Assembly: GCF_047795645.1 (NCBI RefSeq)
Contig: NZ_CP181045.1
Location: 2,542,001 to 2,606,000 of the forward strand
Origin: Salipaludibacillus sp047795645
GTDB taxonomy: Bacteria > Bacillota > Bacilli > Bacillales > Salisediminibacteriaceae
Direction of reading: 5' to 3'
DNA length: 64,000 bases
The position numbers were made by a program, and so were the translations under genes. Below the pieces are notes generated by a model. It searched no databases. It saw nothing but the letters and a program-made list of their open reading frames with translations, and was not told the origin of the DNA. Each line of letters begins with the position of its first letter. Positions within the stretch are counted from its first letter, which is position 1. Positions 37,246 through 46,143 of the stretch are shown here, piece after piece.

Positions 37246-37669
37246 GAAAACAACTCCTAATTATTTATTAACTGTGTAATTATAACACAGCTTTTACAAC
37301 TTGAGCAAACGTTTATTTCTGAAAAATTTAGAATGATCATCTCTTATAGGATTCCACTTAAGATTTAGTTTAAAACATGGGCTTTTGAAGGTATTTTTTA
37401 TAGAGGTTTTATGTACATTCATTTTAACAAACCAAAAAAGCTGCTGAAAATATCCAGCAAGTCTCTAGTAGATCTTACAAATGTCACACTCTTCGTTTTA
37501 AAGGTGATTACTACGTTGATGTATACATCCTAATTAGATGGCTATACTAATGATTGTATACAACCTAGTATTCCCCCTTTTGTGAAGAGTCCCTTGTATA
37601 CTTAGGACTCTTCTTTTTTTTGCTTACCTGTTGGTTTAGGTTGCTTGATGTTCTGTGGGGGTTGCGTAC
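37246..37669. other. Intergenic DNA with an orphan plus-strand terminator
   Basis: No gene with a convincing start is seen. A strong plus-strand terminator at 37584-37621 implies a short plus-strand transcript here, although both flanking genes are on the minus strand. Confidence 0.5.
37584..37621 (+). terminator. Orphan intrinsic terminator, possible small RNA 3' end
   Basis: The stem GAAGAGTCC pairs with GGACTCTTC (37584-37613), followed by eight T on the plus strand. The minus strand has no U-run after the stem, so it works only for plus-strand transcription. Confidence 0.7.
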
Positions 37670-38176
37670 CTACTCGATTTCTTTTCTCTCCGTTCGGCTC
37701 GAAATCCGCTGCTTTGCTCCCTACGTGCTGTTTTTTCGCTTTGTTCGGCTCGAATCTCCATGGCTTTGCGCTCTACTCGATCTTTTTCCGCTCCGTTCGG
37801 CTCGAAACCCGCTGCATTGCGCTCTACTCGATCTTTTTCCGCTTCGTTCGGCTCGAAACCCGCTGCATTGCGCTCTACTCGATCTTTTCCCGCTCCGTCC
37901 GGCTCGAATCTACATGGCTTTGCGCTCTACTCGATCTTTTTCCGCTCCGTTCGGCTCGAAACCCGCTGCATTGCGCTCTACTCGATCTTTTTCCGCTCCG
38001 TTTGGCTAGAATCTCCGTGCTTTGCGCTCTACTCGATCTTTTCCCGCTTCGTTCGGCTCGAATCTCCGCGCTTTGCGCTCTACTCGATCTTTTCCCGCTT
38101 CGTTCGGCTCGAATCTCCGTGCTTTGCGCTCTACTCGATCTTTTTCCGCTCCGTTCGGCTCGAAACCCGCTGCATT
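37670..38176. repeat. 51-bp tandem repeat array, about ten copies
   Basis: Units starting with CTACTCGAT begin at 37670, 37721, 37773, 37824, 37875, 37927, 37978, 38029, 38080 and 38131, a period of 51-52 bp. Each carries GTTCGGCTCGAA, which includes the short palindrome TTCGGCTCGAA. The array is much richer in GC than its surroundings. Three plus frames stay open because the period is mostly a multiple of three, but none has an SD, so I do not call a gene. It ends 10 nt from the alaT stop codon. Confidence 0.9.
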
Positions 38177-38185
38177 AAGCCCTAA

Positions 38186-39364
38186 TTACAACTTTTTTAG
38201 AAAAGAATCGATCCGGTCAACCGCTTCCTCCAGTTGTTTCATTGAGGCGGCGTAAGAACAGCGAATATGTCCTTCGCCTCCTTCACCAAATACTTGACCT
38301 GGAACGACTGCAACTTTTTGCTCTAGCAAAAGTCTTTCAGCAAACTGTTCAGATGTTAGGTTTGTTTGTTTAATTGATGGAAAAGCATAGAATGCTCCGC
38401 CTGGTGTGTGACACGTTAATCCTATTTCTCTTAATGACTTCACAAAATAATTTCTTCGTTGGCGATAATTAATGATCATTTCTTCCATGCCTTCATGACC
38501 ATTTGTAATCGCTTCGAGTGCGGCATATTGTGCCATTGTTGATGCACACATCATTGCATATTGATGAATTTTCAGCATAGCTTTTGCATATGGTTCTGGC
38601 GCAGCAACATATCCAATTCTCCAGCCTGTCATAGCAAATGCCTTAGAGAAACCAGAGATCAAAATTGTCCTTTCCCACATCCCATCTAAAAATGGAACAC
38701 TTACATGGTCCTCATCGTAGCTTAATTCTGCATATATCTCATCAGAAATCACAATTAAATTATGGTTAATTACAACACGAGCAATTTTACTTAAGCCTTC
38801 CTTCCCCATTACAGCTCCTGTAGGGTTGTTAGGAAAAGATAGCATGATCGCTTTCGTTTTATCCGTGATTCTAGCTTCTACTTCAGCAGCATCCACTTCG
38901 AAATTCGTTTCAATGGAGGTAGGTACAGCAACCGGAATGCCACCAATTAAAGAGACAAGTGGAGCGTATGAAACAAAACAAGGCTCTGCAATCAATACCT
39001 CATCACCTGGGTTAAGTATAGCCCTTAATGCTAAATCAATTCCTTCACTTGCTCCTACTGTTACGACGACTTCATCCTTGGGATCATACATAATTTCAAA
39101 CCGTTTTTGTAAATAATGAGAAATTGCTTCTCGGAGTTCGAGAAGTCCTGCATTTGCTGTATATGACGTTATTCCTCGTTCAAGAGAATGGATACTCGCC
39201 TCGCGAACATTCCAAGGAGTCGAATAATCTGGCTCCCCTACACCTAGTGAAATAATATTCTCCATTGACGAGGCCAAGTCAAAAAAACGTCGGATTCCTG
39301 AAGGTTGAATACGATTCACTGCATCAGATAATTGCGGTTGATGCCCAGTTTTTATCGTTGTCAT
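38186..39364 (-). CDS. alaT: Alanine aminotransferase-type PLP enzyme
   Basis: A 392-residue fold-type I aminotransferase. The PLP-binding lysine is in ILISGFSKAFAMTGWRIGYV, with SFPNNPTGAV and SDEIYAELSYDE carrying the cofactor-contact residues and a C-terminal HIRCSYA arginine for substrate carboxylate. It overlaps the upstream alaR gene by 4 nt (ATGA). In B. subtilis the same pair (alaR-alaT, formerly yugG-yugH) makes alanine from pyruvate. Other aspartate or aromatic aminotransferase activity cannot be excluded. Confidence 0.92.
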   Translation of the reverse strand: MTTIKTGHQPQLSDAVNRIQPSGIRRFFDLASSMENIISLGVGEPDYSTPWNVREASIHSLERGITSYTANAGLLELREAISHYLQKRFEIMYDPKDEVVVTVGASEGIDLALRAILNPGDEVLIAEPCFVSYAPLVSLIGGIPVAVPTSIETNFEVDAAEVEARITDKTKAIMLSFPNNPTGAVMGKEGLSKIARVVINHNLIVISDEIYAELSYDEDHVSVPFLDGMWERTILISGFSKAFAMTGWRIGYVAAPEPYAKAMLKIHQYAMMCASTMAQYAALEAITNGHEGMEEMIINYRQRRNYFVKSLREIGLTCHTPGGAFYAFPSIKQTNLTSEQFAERLLLEQKVAVVPGQVFGEGGEGHIRCSYAASMKQLEEAVDRIDSFLKKL

Positions 39365-39858
39365 GGAGACACCACCATTCGTTTGTCTCCTTCTTCATCT
39401 CCGCCAAATACGAGCCCATCATGCTTATATTTTTTTAATTGAAAATGAGTTGTCGTTGAGATAACCGAATCTAAAGTCGACAGTTTTTCTGAAACAAAAT
39501 GGGCAATTTCAGACATTGATCTTCCTTCAATGACAACGGACAAATCATACGTTCCTGACATTAAATAAAGAGCTTTGACTTCTTTAAATCGATATATTCT
39601 CTCGGCAACCTCGTCAAAACCAACTCCTCTTTTAGGAGTCACTTTTACATCTATCATGGCTGTAACGGTTTCTGTAATATTTACCTTCGTCCAATCAATA
39701 ATGGCTGAGTAACCTAGAATGACTCCTTTTTTCTCTAATAAACGAAGCATGTTTGAGACCTCTTCTGGTGTAGTATTGAGCATCTTCGCCAATGTTTCTT
39801 CCGACATTCTACCTTCTTTTTCAATTAATAGTAAAAGTTCTTGCTCCTTGTCTATCAT
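39361..39858 (-). CDS. alaR: Lrp/AsnC-family regulator of the alanine gene
   Basis: A 165-residue regulator with an N-terminal winged helix-turn-helix (SEETLAKMLNTTPEEVSNML) and a C-terminal RAM/AsnC ligand domain (VTAMIDVKVTPKRGVGFDEV, LSVVIEGRSM). It is translationally coupled to alaT. The family usually senses an amino acid, here probably alanine. SD lies upstream of the ATG at 39858 as GGAGGC. Confidence 0.92.
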   Translation of the reverse strand: MIDKEQELLLLIEKEGRMSEETLAKMLNTTPEEVSNMLRLLEKKGVILGYSAIIDWTKVNITETVTAMIDVKVTPKRGVGFDEVAERIYRFKEVKALYLMSGTYDLSVVIEGRSMSEIAHFVSEKLSTLDSVISTTTHFQLKKYKHDGLVFGGDEEGDKRMVVSP

Positions 39859-40058
39859 GTCAATTACGCCTCCTGCTTATATCATCCCTGTTTTAAATGA
39901 GCTTATTAGGGAAATGTAATAGTTATGTTCATCCAACGAAAAAAATTGAATATTTGTTGATTTCACTATATTCTACAACACCTTGGCTGTTGATACTAGA
40001 TGTAAAAAAATTTAACAAAGGTGCTTTTGTAATTTTTTATAAGAAAGGAGCTACAATC

Positions 40059-40643
40059 ATGGCCTCCACAAACTCTAATCCACATACGAATGATTTTCAA
40101 CACGTCGCTTTCTTAGTAGTAGACATGATTAATGATTTTAGTTTTAAAGACGGCGATCAATTATATAAGCATACGTTGCCTGTAGCAAAAAATATCGCGA
40201 ACCTAAAAAAAAGAGCGAAGAAGCTTGATATTCCTGTACTTTATGTAAATGACAATTATGGTCGCTGGCAATCTGATTTTCCAGGTATTGTTAATGAAAT
40301 GAGACGAACAGAACGCGGTAGCAAAATCATTGACTTAATCGAACCTGATGACGATGATTATTTCGTGCTTAAGCCTCAGTATTCAGCTTTTTACATGACT
40401 CCGTTAGAGCTTTTACTTGATTATTTAAATGTGAAATCGCTTATTATCGCTGGGATTGCCGGTAATATGTGTGTTCACTTTACAGCAAATGATGCCTATA
40501 TGAGACATTACAATCTTTATATTCCTTCTGATTGCACGGCCTCAAATTCAAAATTTGAAAACGAACAAGCGCTTCATTTAATGGAACAGGTGTTGAAAGC
40601 TGAAACAATCGTGAGCACAGATTTAGACTTGAAGAAGATATAA
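40059..40643 (+). CDS. Isochorismatase-family cysteine hydrolase
   Basis: A 194-residue hydrolase of the isochorismatase/nicotinamidase superfamily. The triad is visible: Asp22 in LVVDMINDF, Lys105 in VLKPQYSAF, Cys138 in AGIAGNMCVH, with the cis-peptide GIAG before it. I use the ATG at 40059 because AAGGAG lies 8 nt upstream; the frame is open 54 codons further back without an SD. The substrate (an amide such as nicotinamide or ureidoacrylate, or isochorismate) cannot be decided. It stands alone, divergent from alaR. Confidence 0.9.
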   Translation: MASTNSNPHTNDFQHVAFLVVDMINDFSFKDGDQLYKHTLPVAKNIANLKKRAKKLDIPVLYVNDNYGRWQSDFPGIVNEMRRTERGSKIIDLIEPDDDDYFVLKPQYSAFYMTPLELLLDYLNVKSLIIAGIAGNMCVHFTANDAYMRHYNLYIPSDCTASNSKFENEQALHLMEQVLKAETIVSTDLDLKKI

Positions 40644-40736
40644 TAAGAGTGGGTGAAAGTATAATAGTAGTTTCATTTGGTTTTAAACATAAATAGCCGT
40701 TTGGGTTTAGTGCCGTTCAATTTCTCCATTTCGGCC

Positions 40737-40850
40737 GAATATCGCTATTCTCTCCTTTTACTATCTTTCATCTGCTCCCTTTCCGATGAACATCACTATA
40801 CTCTCCTTTTGCTTCCTTTCTACCTTCTCCCCTTCCACTAAACGTCACTA
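40737..40850. repeat. Degenerate 51-52 bp tandem repeat
   Basis: GAATATCGCTATTCTCTCC (40737) recurs as GAACATCACTATACTCTCC (40788) and partly as AAACGTCACTA (40840), spacings of 51 and 52 bp. The second half of each unit is also similar (TCTCCCCTTCC against CTCCCTTTCC). Confidence 0.65.
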
Positions 40851-41022
40851 AAGAACTGTTTCCTAACTCATAATCTCCCCACACATTTTTTAAACAGAAA
40901 TTATTCTAATCGTATTTACCATCAACTTTAAATACGTTATAATAACACTACTTTAACAGTGTTAAGATATATCTTTGCCATATCTTCCACTCAATAATTA
41001 TGCTTTCTTTTAATAAAGCAAA

Positions 41023-41048
41023 GACCTCGAGAGAGATTTCTCGAGGTC
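41023..41048. terminator. Bidirectional terminator between the hydrolase gene and fixX
   Basis: A 10-bp perfect stem (GACCTCGAGA) with a 6-nt loop is followed by AGTTTTTTT on the plus strand and TTTGCTTTATT on the minus strand. Confidence 0.82.
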
Positions 41049-41069
41049 AGTTTTTTTAGAAATCATATT

Positions 41070-41351
41070 TTAGGCTAATCTGAATACAATCCCATGCCCG
41101 CCTTTAGGGTATTCCCATTTAATGTTTTGGTGTGGACAACCAATCCGGCAACTACCGCATTCGTGGCATCCTTCATACCCGACAAACATTCGATCGCCTT
41201 CCCATTTATAAACGTCTGCTGGACAGAAGATCGTACAGTCTTTATTAGGACAGGATGTTGCACATACTTGATGATCCAAAACTTCAAGGTGAGACTTCTG
41301 ATCACAGTTAAAACGAAGCAAATACTGCTTATCCTCTAATGTTTTCGTCAT
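41070..41351 (-). CDS. fixX: FixX ferredoxin-like protein
   Basis: A 93-residue iron-sulfur protein, last gene of fixABCX. Cysteines are arranged as VCATSCPNKDCTIFCPAD and CHECGSCRIGCPH, enough for one or two [4Fe-4S] clusters; the GCHECGSC...GCP block is the FixX hallmark. It passes electrons to the FixC quinone oxidoreductase. It starts 1 nt after the fixC stop, with GGCGGTGA as SD inside fixC. Confidence 0.94.
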   Translation of the reverse strand: MTKTLEDKQYLLRFNCDQKSHLEVLDHQVCATSCPNKDCTIFCPADVYKWEGDRMFVGYEGCHECGSCRIGCPHQNIKWEYPKGGHGIVFRLA

Positions 41352-41352
41352 A

Positions 41353-42648
41353 TTACTTCACCGCCTTCCAAGCTTTGTACATATCTTTGGCAAACCCAAT
41401 TTTTCCACGACTGTCCGTCATCTTCTTCATGATCTTCTTCTGCTTATCCCACTTACTCGTTCCGTCGACAGTAAAGAACGTATTCAATGCTTGATTCATC
41501 ATCGGCACATACTCCTGGAAGTATTGTGGATTTTCTTCAAACGTATGGGCAGCATCTTTGTACTTCTTCAAATCTTTACCGATAAAACTGTCATAAATTT
41601 CTGTTCGATAAGAGTCTAGTGATTGCTCAGAAAAGTCTCCCCTTTGTTTTGCTTTTACAATCGTCTCCGCTGCAATTTTCCCCGAAGACATCGCCATGTT
41701 TGATCCTTCACGATGAATCGCATTAACAAATTGAGCCGCGTCACCTGTTACAATCACACCATTCCCGACAAGTTTCGGTACTGTATTGTATCCACCTTCA
41801 GGAATTAAATGAGCAAGATATTCCTGCGATTCCCCACCTTCAATATACGGTTGTATCATCGGATGATTTTTCACATGTTCTAAAAGGTCATGCGGTTTAA
41901 GCTTTTTCTTAATCATACTTGAGAGCGTTGTTCCTACGCCGACGTTAATACTATCTTTATTCGTATATATGAAACCCGTTCCTAATAATCCGTGAGTTGC
42001 ATCCCCAAACATTTCAACGGACACGCCTTGATTATTCTGAACATTGAAACGTTCATTTATCGTTTTAGGTGGTAACTTCAACACTTCCATAACCGTTAGG
42101 GCTACTTCATTTGGTTTCCATTCCTTATGAAACCCAAGTTGTTTAGCTAGAAGTGAATTGACTCCGTCTGCCAATACGACAACATCAGCATAAACATCAC
42201 CATCAGGGCGATCTGTCCTAACACCTACCACTTTTCCATCCTCAACAATACATTCTAGAACGACCGTTTCGTTTATCAACAACGCCCCTTGTTCCACTGC
42301 TTTACTTGCGAACCATTTATCAAATTTTGCTCGTAGCACAGTGAAATTATTATACGGTTCCTTTCCCCACTCCAAACCTTTATAACTAGTAGTGACCATC
42401 GATTCTTTATCTAAAAACCAAAATCGTTGCTCGACAATTGGTCGTTCAATCGGAGCCTCGTTCCAAAACTCAGGAATGATCTCTTCTAATTGTTTACGAT
42501 AAAGAATTCCACCCATGACGTTTTTAGATCCAGGGTATTCTCCTCTTTCAATTAATAATACCTTTAAACCATTTTTGGCTGCTGTGTAAGCACAGGCGGT
42601 TCCAGCTGGTCCTGCTCCGACAACGATTACATCAAATTTTTCAGACAT
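41353..42648 (-). CDS. fixC: FixC electron-transfer flavoprotein-quinone oxidoreductase
   Basis: A 431-residue FAD protein. The N-terminal dinucleotide fold is VIVVGAGPAGTACAYTAA, followed by LLIERGEYPGSKNVMGG, and a second FAD motif GNGVIVTGDAAQFVNAIHREG near 300. It takes electrons from FixAB and delivers them to FixX and the quinone pool. It overlaps fixB by 8 nt. No iron-sulfur site is in FixC itself, as is usual. Confidence 0.95.
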   Translation of the reverse strand: MSEKFDVIVVGAGPAGTACAYTAAKNGLKVLLIERGEYPGSKNVMGGILYRKQLEEIIPEFWNEAPIERPIVEQRFWFLDKESMVTTSYKGLEWGKEPYNNFTVLRAKFDKWFASKAVEQGALLINETVVLECIVEDGKVVGVRTDRPDGDVYADVVVLADGVNSLLAKQLGFHKEWKPNEVALTVMEVLKLPPKTINERFNVQNNQGVSVEMFGDATHGLLGTGFIYTNKDSINVGVGTTLSSMIKKKLKPHDLLEHVKNHPMIQPYIEGGESQEYLAHLIPEGGYNTVPKLVGNGVIVTGDAAQFVNAIHREGSNMAMSSGKIAAETIVKAKQRGDFSEQSLDSYRTEIYDSFIGKDLKKYKDAAHTFEENPQYFQEYVPMMNQALNTFFTVDGTSKWDKQKKIMKKMTDSRGKIGFAKDMYKAWKAVK

Positions 42649-43678
42649 CTGCAGTCACTCCTTCTGATTCTTCCCCTTTGAATACTTTGCGGAATTCTTC
42701 TGTTAGCATCGGTACAATTTCAAATGCATCCCCAACAACCCCATAATGAGAAACGTTGAATATCGTTGCTTCCGGATCATTGTTAATGGCAATAATCATC
42801 TCGGCATTTTGCATCCCGACTACATGTTGGATCGCGCCAGAAATACCAATCGCAAAATAAATTTTAGGGGTAACTGTCAAGCCTGTCTGACCAACTTGAT
42901 GATCATGTTCGCATAGTCCTGCTTCGACGACATCTCGACTTGCTCCAACCGAGGCATTTAGAACTTCTGCCAATTCTTTCACCATCGCAAACCCTTTTGC
43001 ATCTTTGATTCCTTTTCCTGCCGCTACTATGACAGTAGCTTCTTCAAGATTCACAGCCTTTTCTGTATCTCTCACAATCTCTAAAACTTTCGTTACAAGG
43101 TCCTCTTCTTTAATAGAAATAGTTTCTTCAATTGTTTTTCCTTCACGACCTTGAACCGGTTCCGGCTTCTTTATCACCTTTGGTCTCACTGTTGCCATTT
43201 GCGGTCGGTGTTTTTTACAAAGAATCGTCGCCATGATATTTCCACCAAACGCTGGACGACTAGCTTCAAACATTCGCTTCTCAAGATCTATATCTAACAA
43301 TGTTGTATCAGCAGTTAATCCAGTCATTACTTCCGTTGCCACTGCACTCGCTAAGTCTTTGCCATTCGCGGTCGCTCCGTATATAAATATTTCTGGCTTA
43401 TATTTTCTTACGAGGTCTCCTACAGCTGTCATATACGTTTCTGTGCGATACTGTTCTAGCACTGGATCATCAATGACATAGACGATATCTGCACCATAAG
43501 AATATAGGAAATTAGCTGATTCTTTCACTTGGTGTCCTAATAACACACCACATAAGTTTACTTCTAATTTATCCGCTAGCTCTCTTCCTGCCCCCAACAA
43601 TTCCAGACCCACGTCAATGATCTGCCCCTCTTGTTGCTCGATAAAAACCCAAACGTCCTTGTATTCTTCTATATTCAT
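42641..43678 (-). CDS. fixB: FixB electron-transfer flavoprotein alpha-type subunit
   Basis: A 345-residue ETF-alpha homologue. The C-terminal FAD-binding region carries the signature GQTGLTVTPKIYFAIGISGA and VGASRDVVEAGLCEHDHQ; the N-terminal domain pairs with FixA. It overlaps fixA by 4 nt (ATGA), so the subunits are translationally coupled. Together with FixA it would receive electrons from NADH and split them between two acceptors in the bifurcating Fix complexes. Confidence 0.95.
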   Translation of the reverse strand: MNIEEYKDVWVFIEQQEGQIIDVGLELLGAGRELADKLEVNLCGVLLGHQVKESANFLYSYGADIVYVIDDPVLEQYRTETYMTAVGDLVRKYKPEIFIYGATANGKDLASAVATEVMTGLTADTTLLDIDLEKRMFEASRPAFGGNIMATILCKKHRPQMATVRPKVIKKPEPVQGREGKTIEETISIKEEDLVTKVLEIVRDTEKAVNLEEATVIVAAGKGIKDAKGFAMVKELAEVLNASVGASRDVVEAGLCEHDHQVGQTGLTVTPKIYFAIGISGAIQHVVGMQNAEMIIAINNDPEATIFNVSHYGVVGDAFEIVPMLTEEFRKVFKGEESEGVTADV

Positions 43679-44505
43679 CCTCTTCCCCCACCTTTCACCT
43701 CAAACAATTCACGGTTTTCAAGAGTAACTGAAAGTAACTTTTCCACTTGTTCTTGTGGAGTTCCTTCAATCATCTCTGCTCCTGAGCTCTTTTCTGGTGG
43801 CCACATCTTTCCTACAATTGTTGGTGAACCTTTCAGACCTAATTGCTTAATATCTACATCGTCTAGGTCATCCACCGTCCAGACAGTTGGTTCGTAGCGA
43901 GCAGCTCTCATCATGTTTGGCAGTGGTGAATAGGCCACTGTGTTCATCTCTTTCTCAATCGTTAACAAAGTTGGTAATGATGATTTAATGACTTCATAGC
44001 CATTCTCAATTTTTCTACGAACTTTCAATTCTCTAGACTCCGTGTTTATTTCTTCCACCTTAATCACGCTCGTCAATGGAGGTATCCCCATTCTACGGGC
44101 AATTCCTGGACCAGTCTGCCCCGTATCTCCATCAATCGCGTGCTTTCCACATAGCACCAAATCAATACCTTCTTGTTTTTGTAATTTCTCAATCGCTTTA
44201 AACAGTGCATAACTAGTTGCCAACGTATCGGCTCCAGCAAAACGGCGATCAGAAATCAAATAACCTTCATCCGCACCAATTTCGATACATTTGCGAATCG
44301 CCATTCTCGCAGTAGGCGGTCCCATTGAAAGTAGTATCACTTTTCCTCCGTGTTCGCTTCTAAGGCGAACTGCTTCTTGCACAGCATGTGCGTCATAAGG
44401 ATTCAAAATAGCAGGAGCACTAGAGCGATCCAATGTGTTTGTTTTAGGGTTAACTTTAATGATTTTCGTATCAGGTACTTGTTTAATACATACAAGTATA
44501 TTCAC
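43675..44505 (-). CDS. fixA: FixA electron-transfer flavoprotein beta-type subunit
   Basis: A 276-residue ETF-beta homologue, first gene of the operon. It has NILVCIKQVPDTKIIKVNPK at the N-terminus, NPYDAHAVQEAVRLRSEHGG, and the AMP/FAD-binding GKHAIDGDTGQTGP motif. I choose GTG at 44505 because GGTGGGGAG lies just before it and family members begin at this point; an ATG at 44526 adds seven codons made of that SD. No promoter of clear consensus is seen upstream. Nitrogenase genes are not present in the window. Confidence 0.93.
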   Translation of the reverse strand: MNILVCIKQVPDTKIIKVNPKTNTLDRSSAPAILNPYDAHAVQEAVRLRSEHGGKVILLSMGPPTARMAIRKCIEIGADEGYLISDRRFAGADTLATSYALFKAIEKLQKQEGIDLVLCGKHAIDGDTGQTGPGIARRMGIPPLTSVIKVEEINTESRELKVRRKIENGYEVIKSSLPTLLTIEKEMNTVAYSPLPNMMRAARYEPTVWTVDDLDDVDIKQLGLKGSPTIVGKMWPPEKSSGAEMIEGTPQEQVEKLLSVTLENRELFEVKGGGRG

Positions 44506-45434
44506 TTTCTCCCCACCCTCTTCCATTCATCTTATAACTTTGCTTATATTTTATTTAAGCGATATAATTGATGCACATTTCGATTCATATCCAAAACAAA
44601 GACAAACACATACGCTCAACTATTAACTTAAGAAAATTCCCCTTTTTCTCCGTTTCATAGTTTTCCCTTTTTAGTGCTTCTAAAATAAGCAGCTTTAACA
44701 ATATAAAATAACTTTTTGTTCAATCATTCACGAATGATTTCATACAAATTAACACTGCGATTTTAAACTACAGCCAACTTTTCATTTATATTGCTTTGAA
44801 GCTTAGATTATTCACGTCTTTATGACGTTAAGGGGATGTCTCTCTATGATAGATGTTTATGAAGATGTCTCGAAACCTTCACTTTAACGTTCTATCTTAT
44901 TTTGAAAAATTTCCTCCCTTCGAAAAGTCTCCGTCAGTAGAACAATAGTACAACGCTCTCCAATCAAGCCTCCCTTACTAACTTTTCTCACACAAAAGTT
45001 TGAAAGCGCTCCCGTAGTTTATTTATACCAAAAATCCTCAAAGCTAACAACCTTATTTTAATAATTTAACTGAATAGTTATAATTTTTAGACTTTTCACT
45101 TTATACACCATGTATATATTGTTAACTACAAAAAAAGATGAATAGAATTATCTATCCATCAATAATTATTTTTAATATATCTTAATTTATAAATCCAGCT
45201 TTAGTAGATTTTTAGGGTAGTCTAGTAAAGGAAAACGCTGTAGAAATCCCTGTTGCCTCTTGTTGTGCCCTTTACCATGCTGATTCAAAAAAATCAAAGG
45301 GCACAACCTGTTTACTCTTATGCCCTTTAAATAGCCATTCAGTAAAGGTATGGGTACAAAAGGATCAAGCTTATAACAGATTTTGACCTGATCACCCAAA
45401 GAAGCTAATTAGTTTGGTTTATTATAATAAGAGT
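44506..45434. other. Intergenic DNA upstream of fixA
   Basis: About 0.9 kb without a convincing gene. TGAAAGCGCT near 45001 resembles half of a cre site. The 45187-45400 part has inverted repeats and may be a remnant of a mobile element. The promoter of fixABCX must lie here but is not obvious. Confidence 0.45.
45262..45307. repeat. Perfect 12-bp inverted repeat
   Basis: GTTGTGCCCTTT (45262-45273) and AAAGGGCACAAC (45296-45307) with a 22-nt loop; TGCCCTTT occurs again at 45323-45330. No U-run follows. Confidence 0.55.
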
Positions 45435-45785
45435 TCAAGATAATTTCCAAGCGGGAATCAAAGAGTGAAAGTAGAAAAAATAGCTCACTATAATGTGTAT
45501 TACAGTGTATATAGACAGTGTTATTAAGTATGTGAAAAACCAAGTTTGCAGTGACACATTTAAATAAAAGAAGAGCAATACCATTCCAACTGGAAATGGT
45601 ATTAATATAATTATCCATATAGGTGCGCCAAGCGCCTCTGTAATAGCTCCTAATGACACTACGGAAGTACCAATAATTATAGCTTGCCAAAAAAATATAC
45701 CTTTAGCAATTACGCGACTACCAAAGAAATATGAAAAAGCTGTTAATAAGATAGCTACAATAAAACTAATAAAATAATTCATCAA
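45435..45785 (-). CDS. Small hydrophobic membrane protein, unknown
   Basis: A 116-residue protein with about four transmembrane helices (YFISFIVAILLTAFSYFFG, FFWQAIIIGTSVVSLGA, WIIILIPFPVGMVLLFFYL, FTYLITLSIYTVIHIIVSYF). A CAGGGG sequence 8 nt before the first ATG could serve as SD. No family recognised, no operon partner. The codon pattern and hydrophobic regularity favour a real gene. Confidence 0.6.
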   Translation of the reverse strand: MMNYFISFIVAILLTAFSYFFGSRVIAKGIFFWQAIIIGTSVVSLGAITEALGAPIWIIILIPFPVGMVLLFFYLNVSLQTWFFTYLITLSIYTVIHIIVSYFFYFHSLIPAWKLS

Positions 45786-46143
45786 AAAACCCCTGAAATA
45801 TTCATTTAAAGATTTTAATGCCAGTACAATGTTTATTCAAGTGTAGGCTAGTTAGTTTAAGTACGATCATGCAAAATCTATAAATATATATTAACATAAT
45901 TTTCCTTTAATTACCTATTTATTTAAGTTTAAGGAAAAACATTGATTTATTAACGAACAATTAAAAAGACCAAATCAGTGTGCTATTTGATCTTAAAAAT
46001 TAGTATGCTATTTTCAAGTATTTCTCCACAGAAACTGAACTACATAACCTATTCATATAGTATTTTTTAGTGCTTGATGAATAGTTCAGGTAAATTCTAT
46101 AATTTTGTAGCGGCTTACCATTTTATCAAATACCTTTCCCAAA
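45786..46143. other. AT-rich intergenic DNA
   Basis: No gene, clear promoter or terminator is recognised in these 358 bases. Confidence 0.4.

Larger units (their letters stand above)
40644..41069. other. Intergenic DNA with degenerate repeats and terminator
   Basis: No gene seen. It contains the pyrimidine-rich repeat at 40737-40850 and the hairpin at 41023-41048. Confidence 0.5.

Noticed and set aside
37670..38176. Possible CRISPR array
   Set aside because: Units follow each other with no unique spacers and the period is fully repeated; no cas genes are nearby.
37620..38255. Long open frames in three plus-strand frames through the 51-bp array
   Set aside because: The frames stay open because the period is a multiple of three; no SD, no recognised family, and the frames compete with one another.
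41070..44505. Standard fatty-acid-oxidation ETF (etfAB) instead of Fix proteins
   Set aside because: Adjacent fixC and fixX in the same overlapping operon and absence of acyl-CoA genes favour Fix proteins.
45001..45014. cre-like site upstream of fixA
   Set aside because: The first ten bases fit but the last four do not (CCCG), and it lies about 500 nt from the fixA start.
45187..45399. 70-codon minus-strand frame upstream of fixA
   Set aside because: It spans the inverted repeat and lacks an SD; a scar of a mobile element is more likely than a gene.
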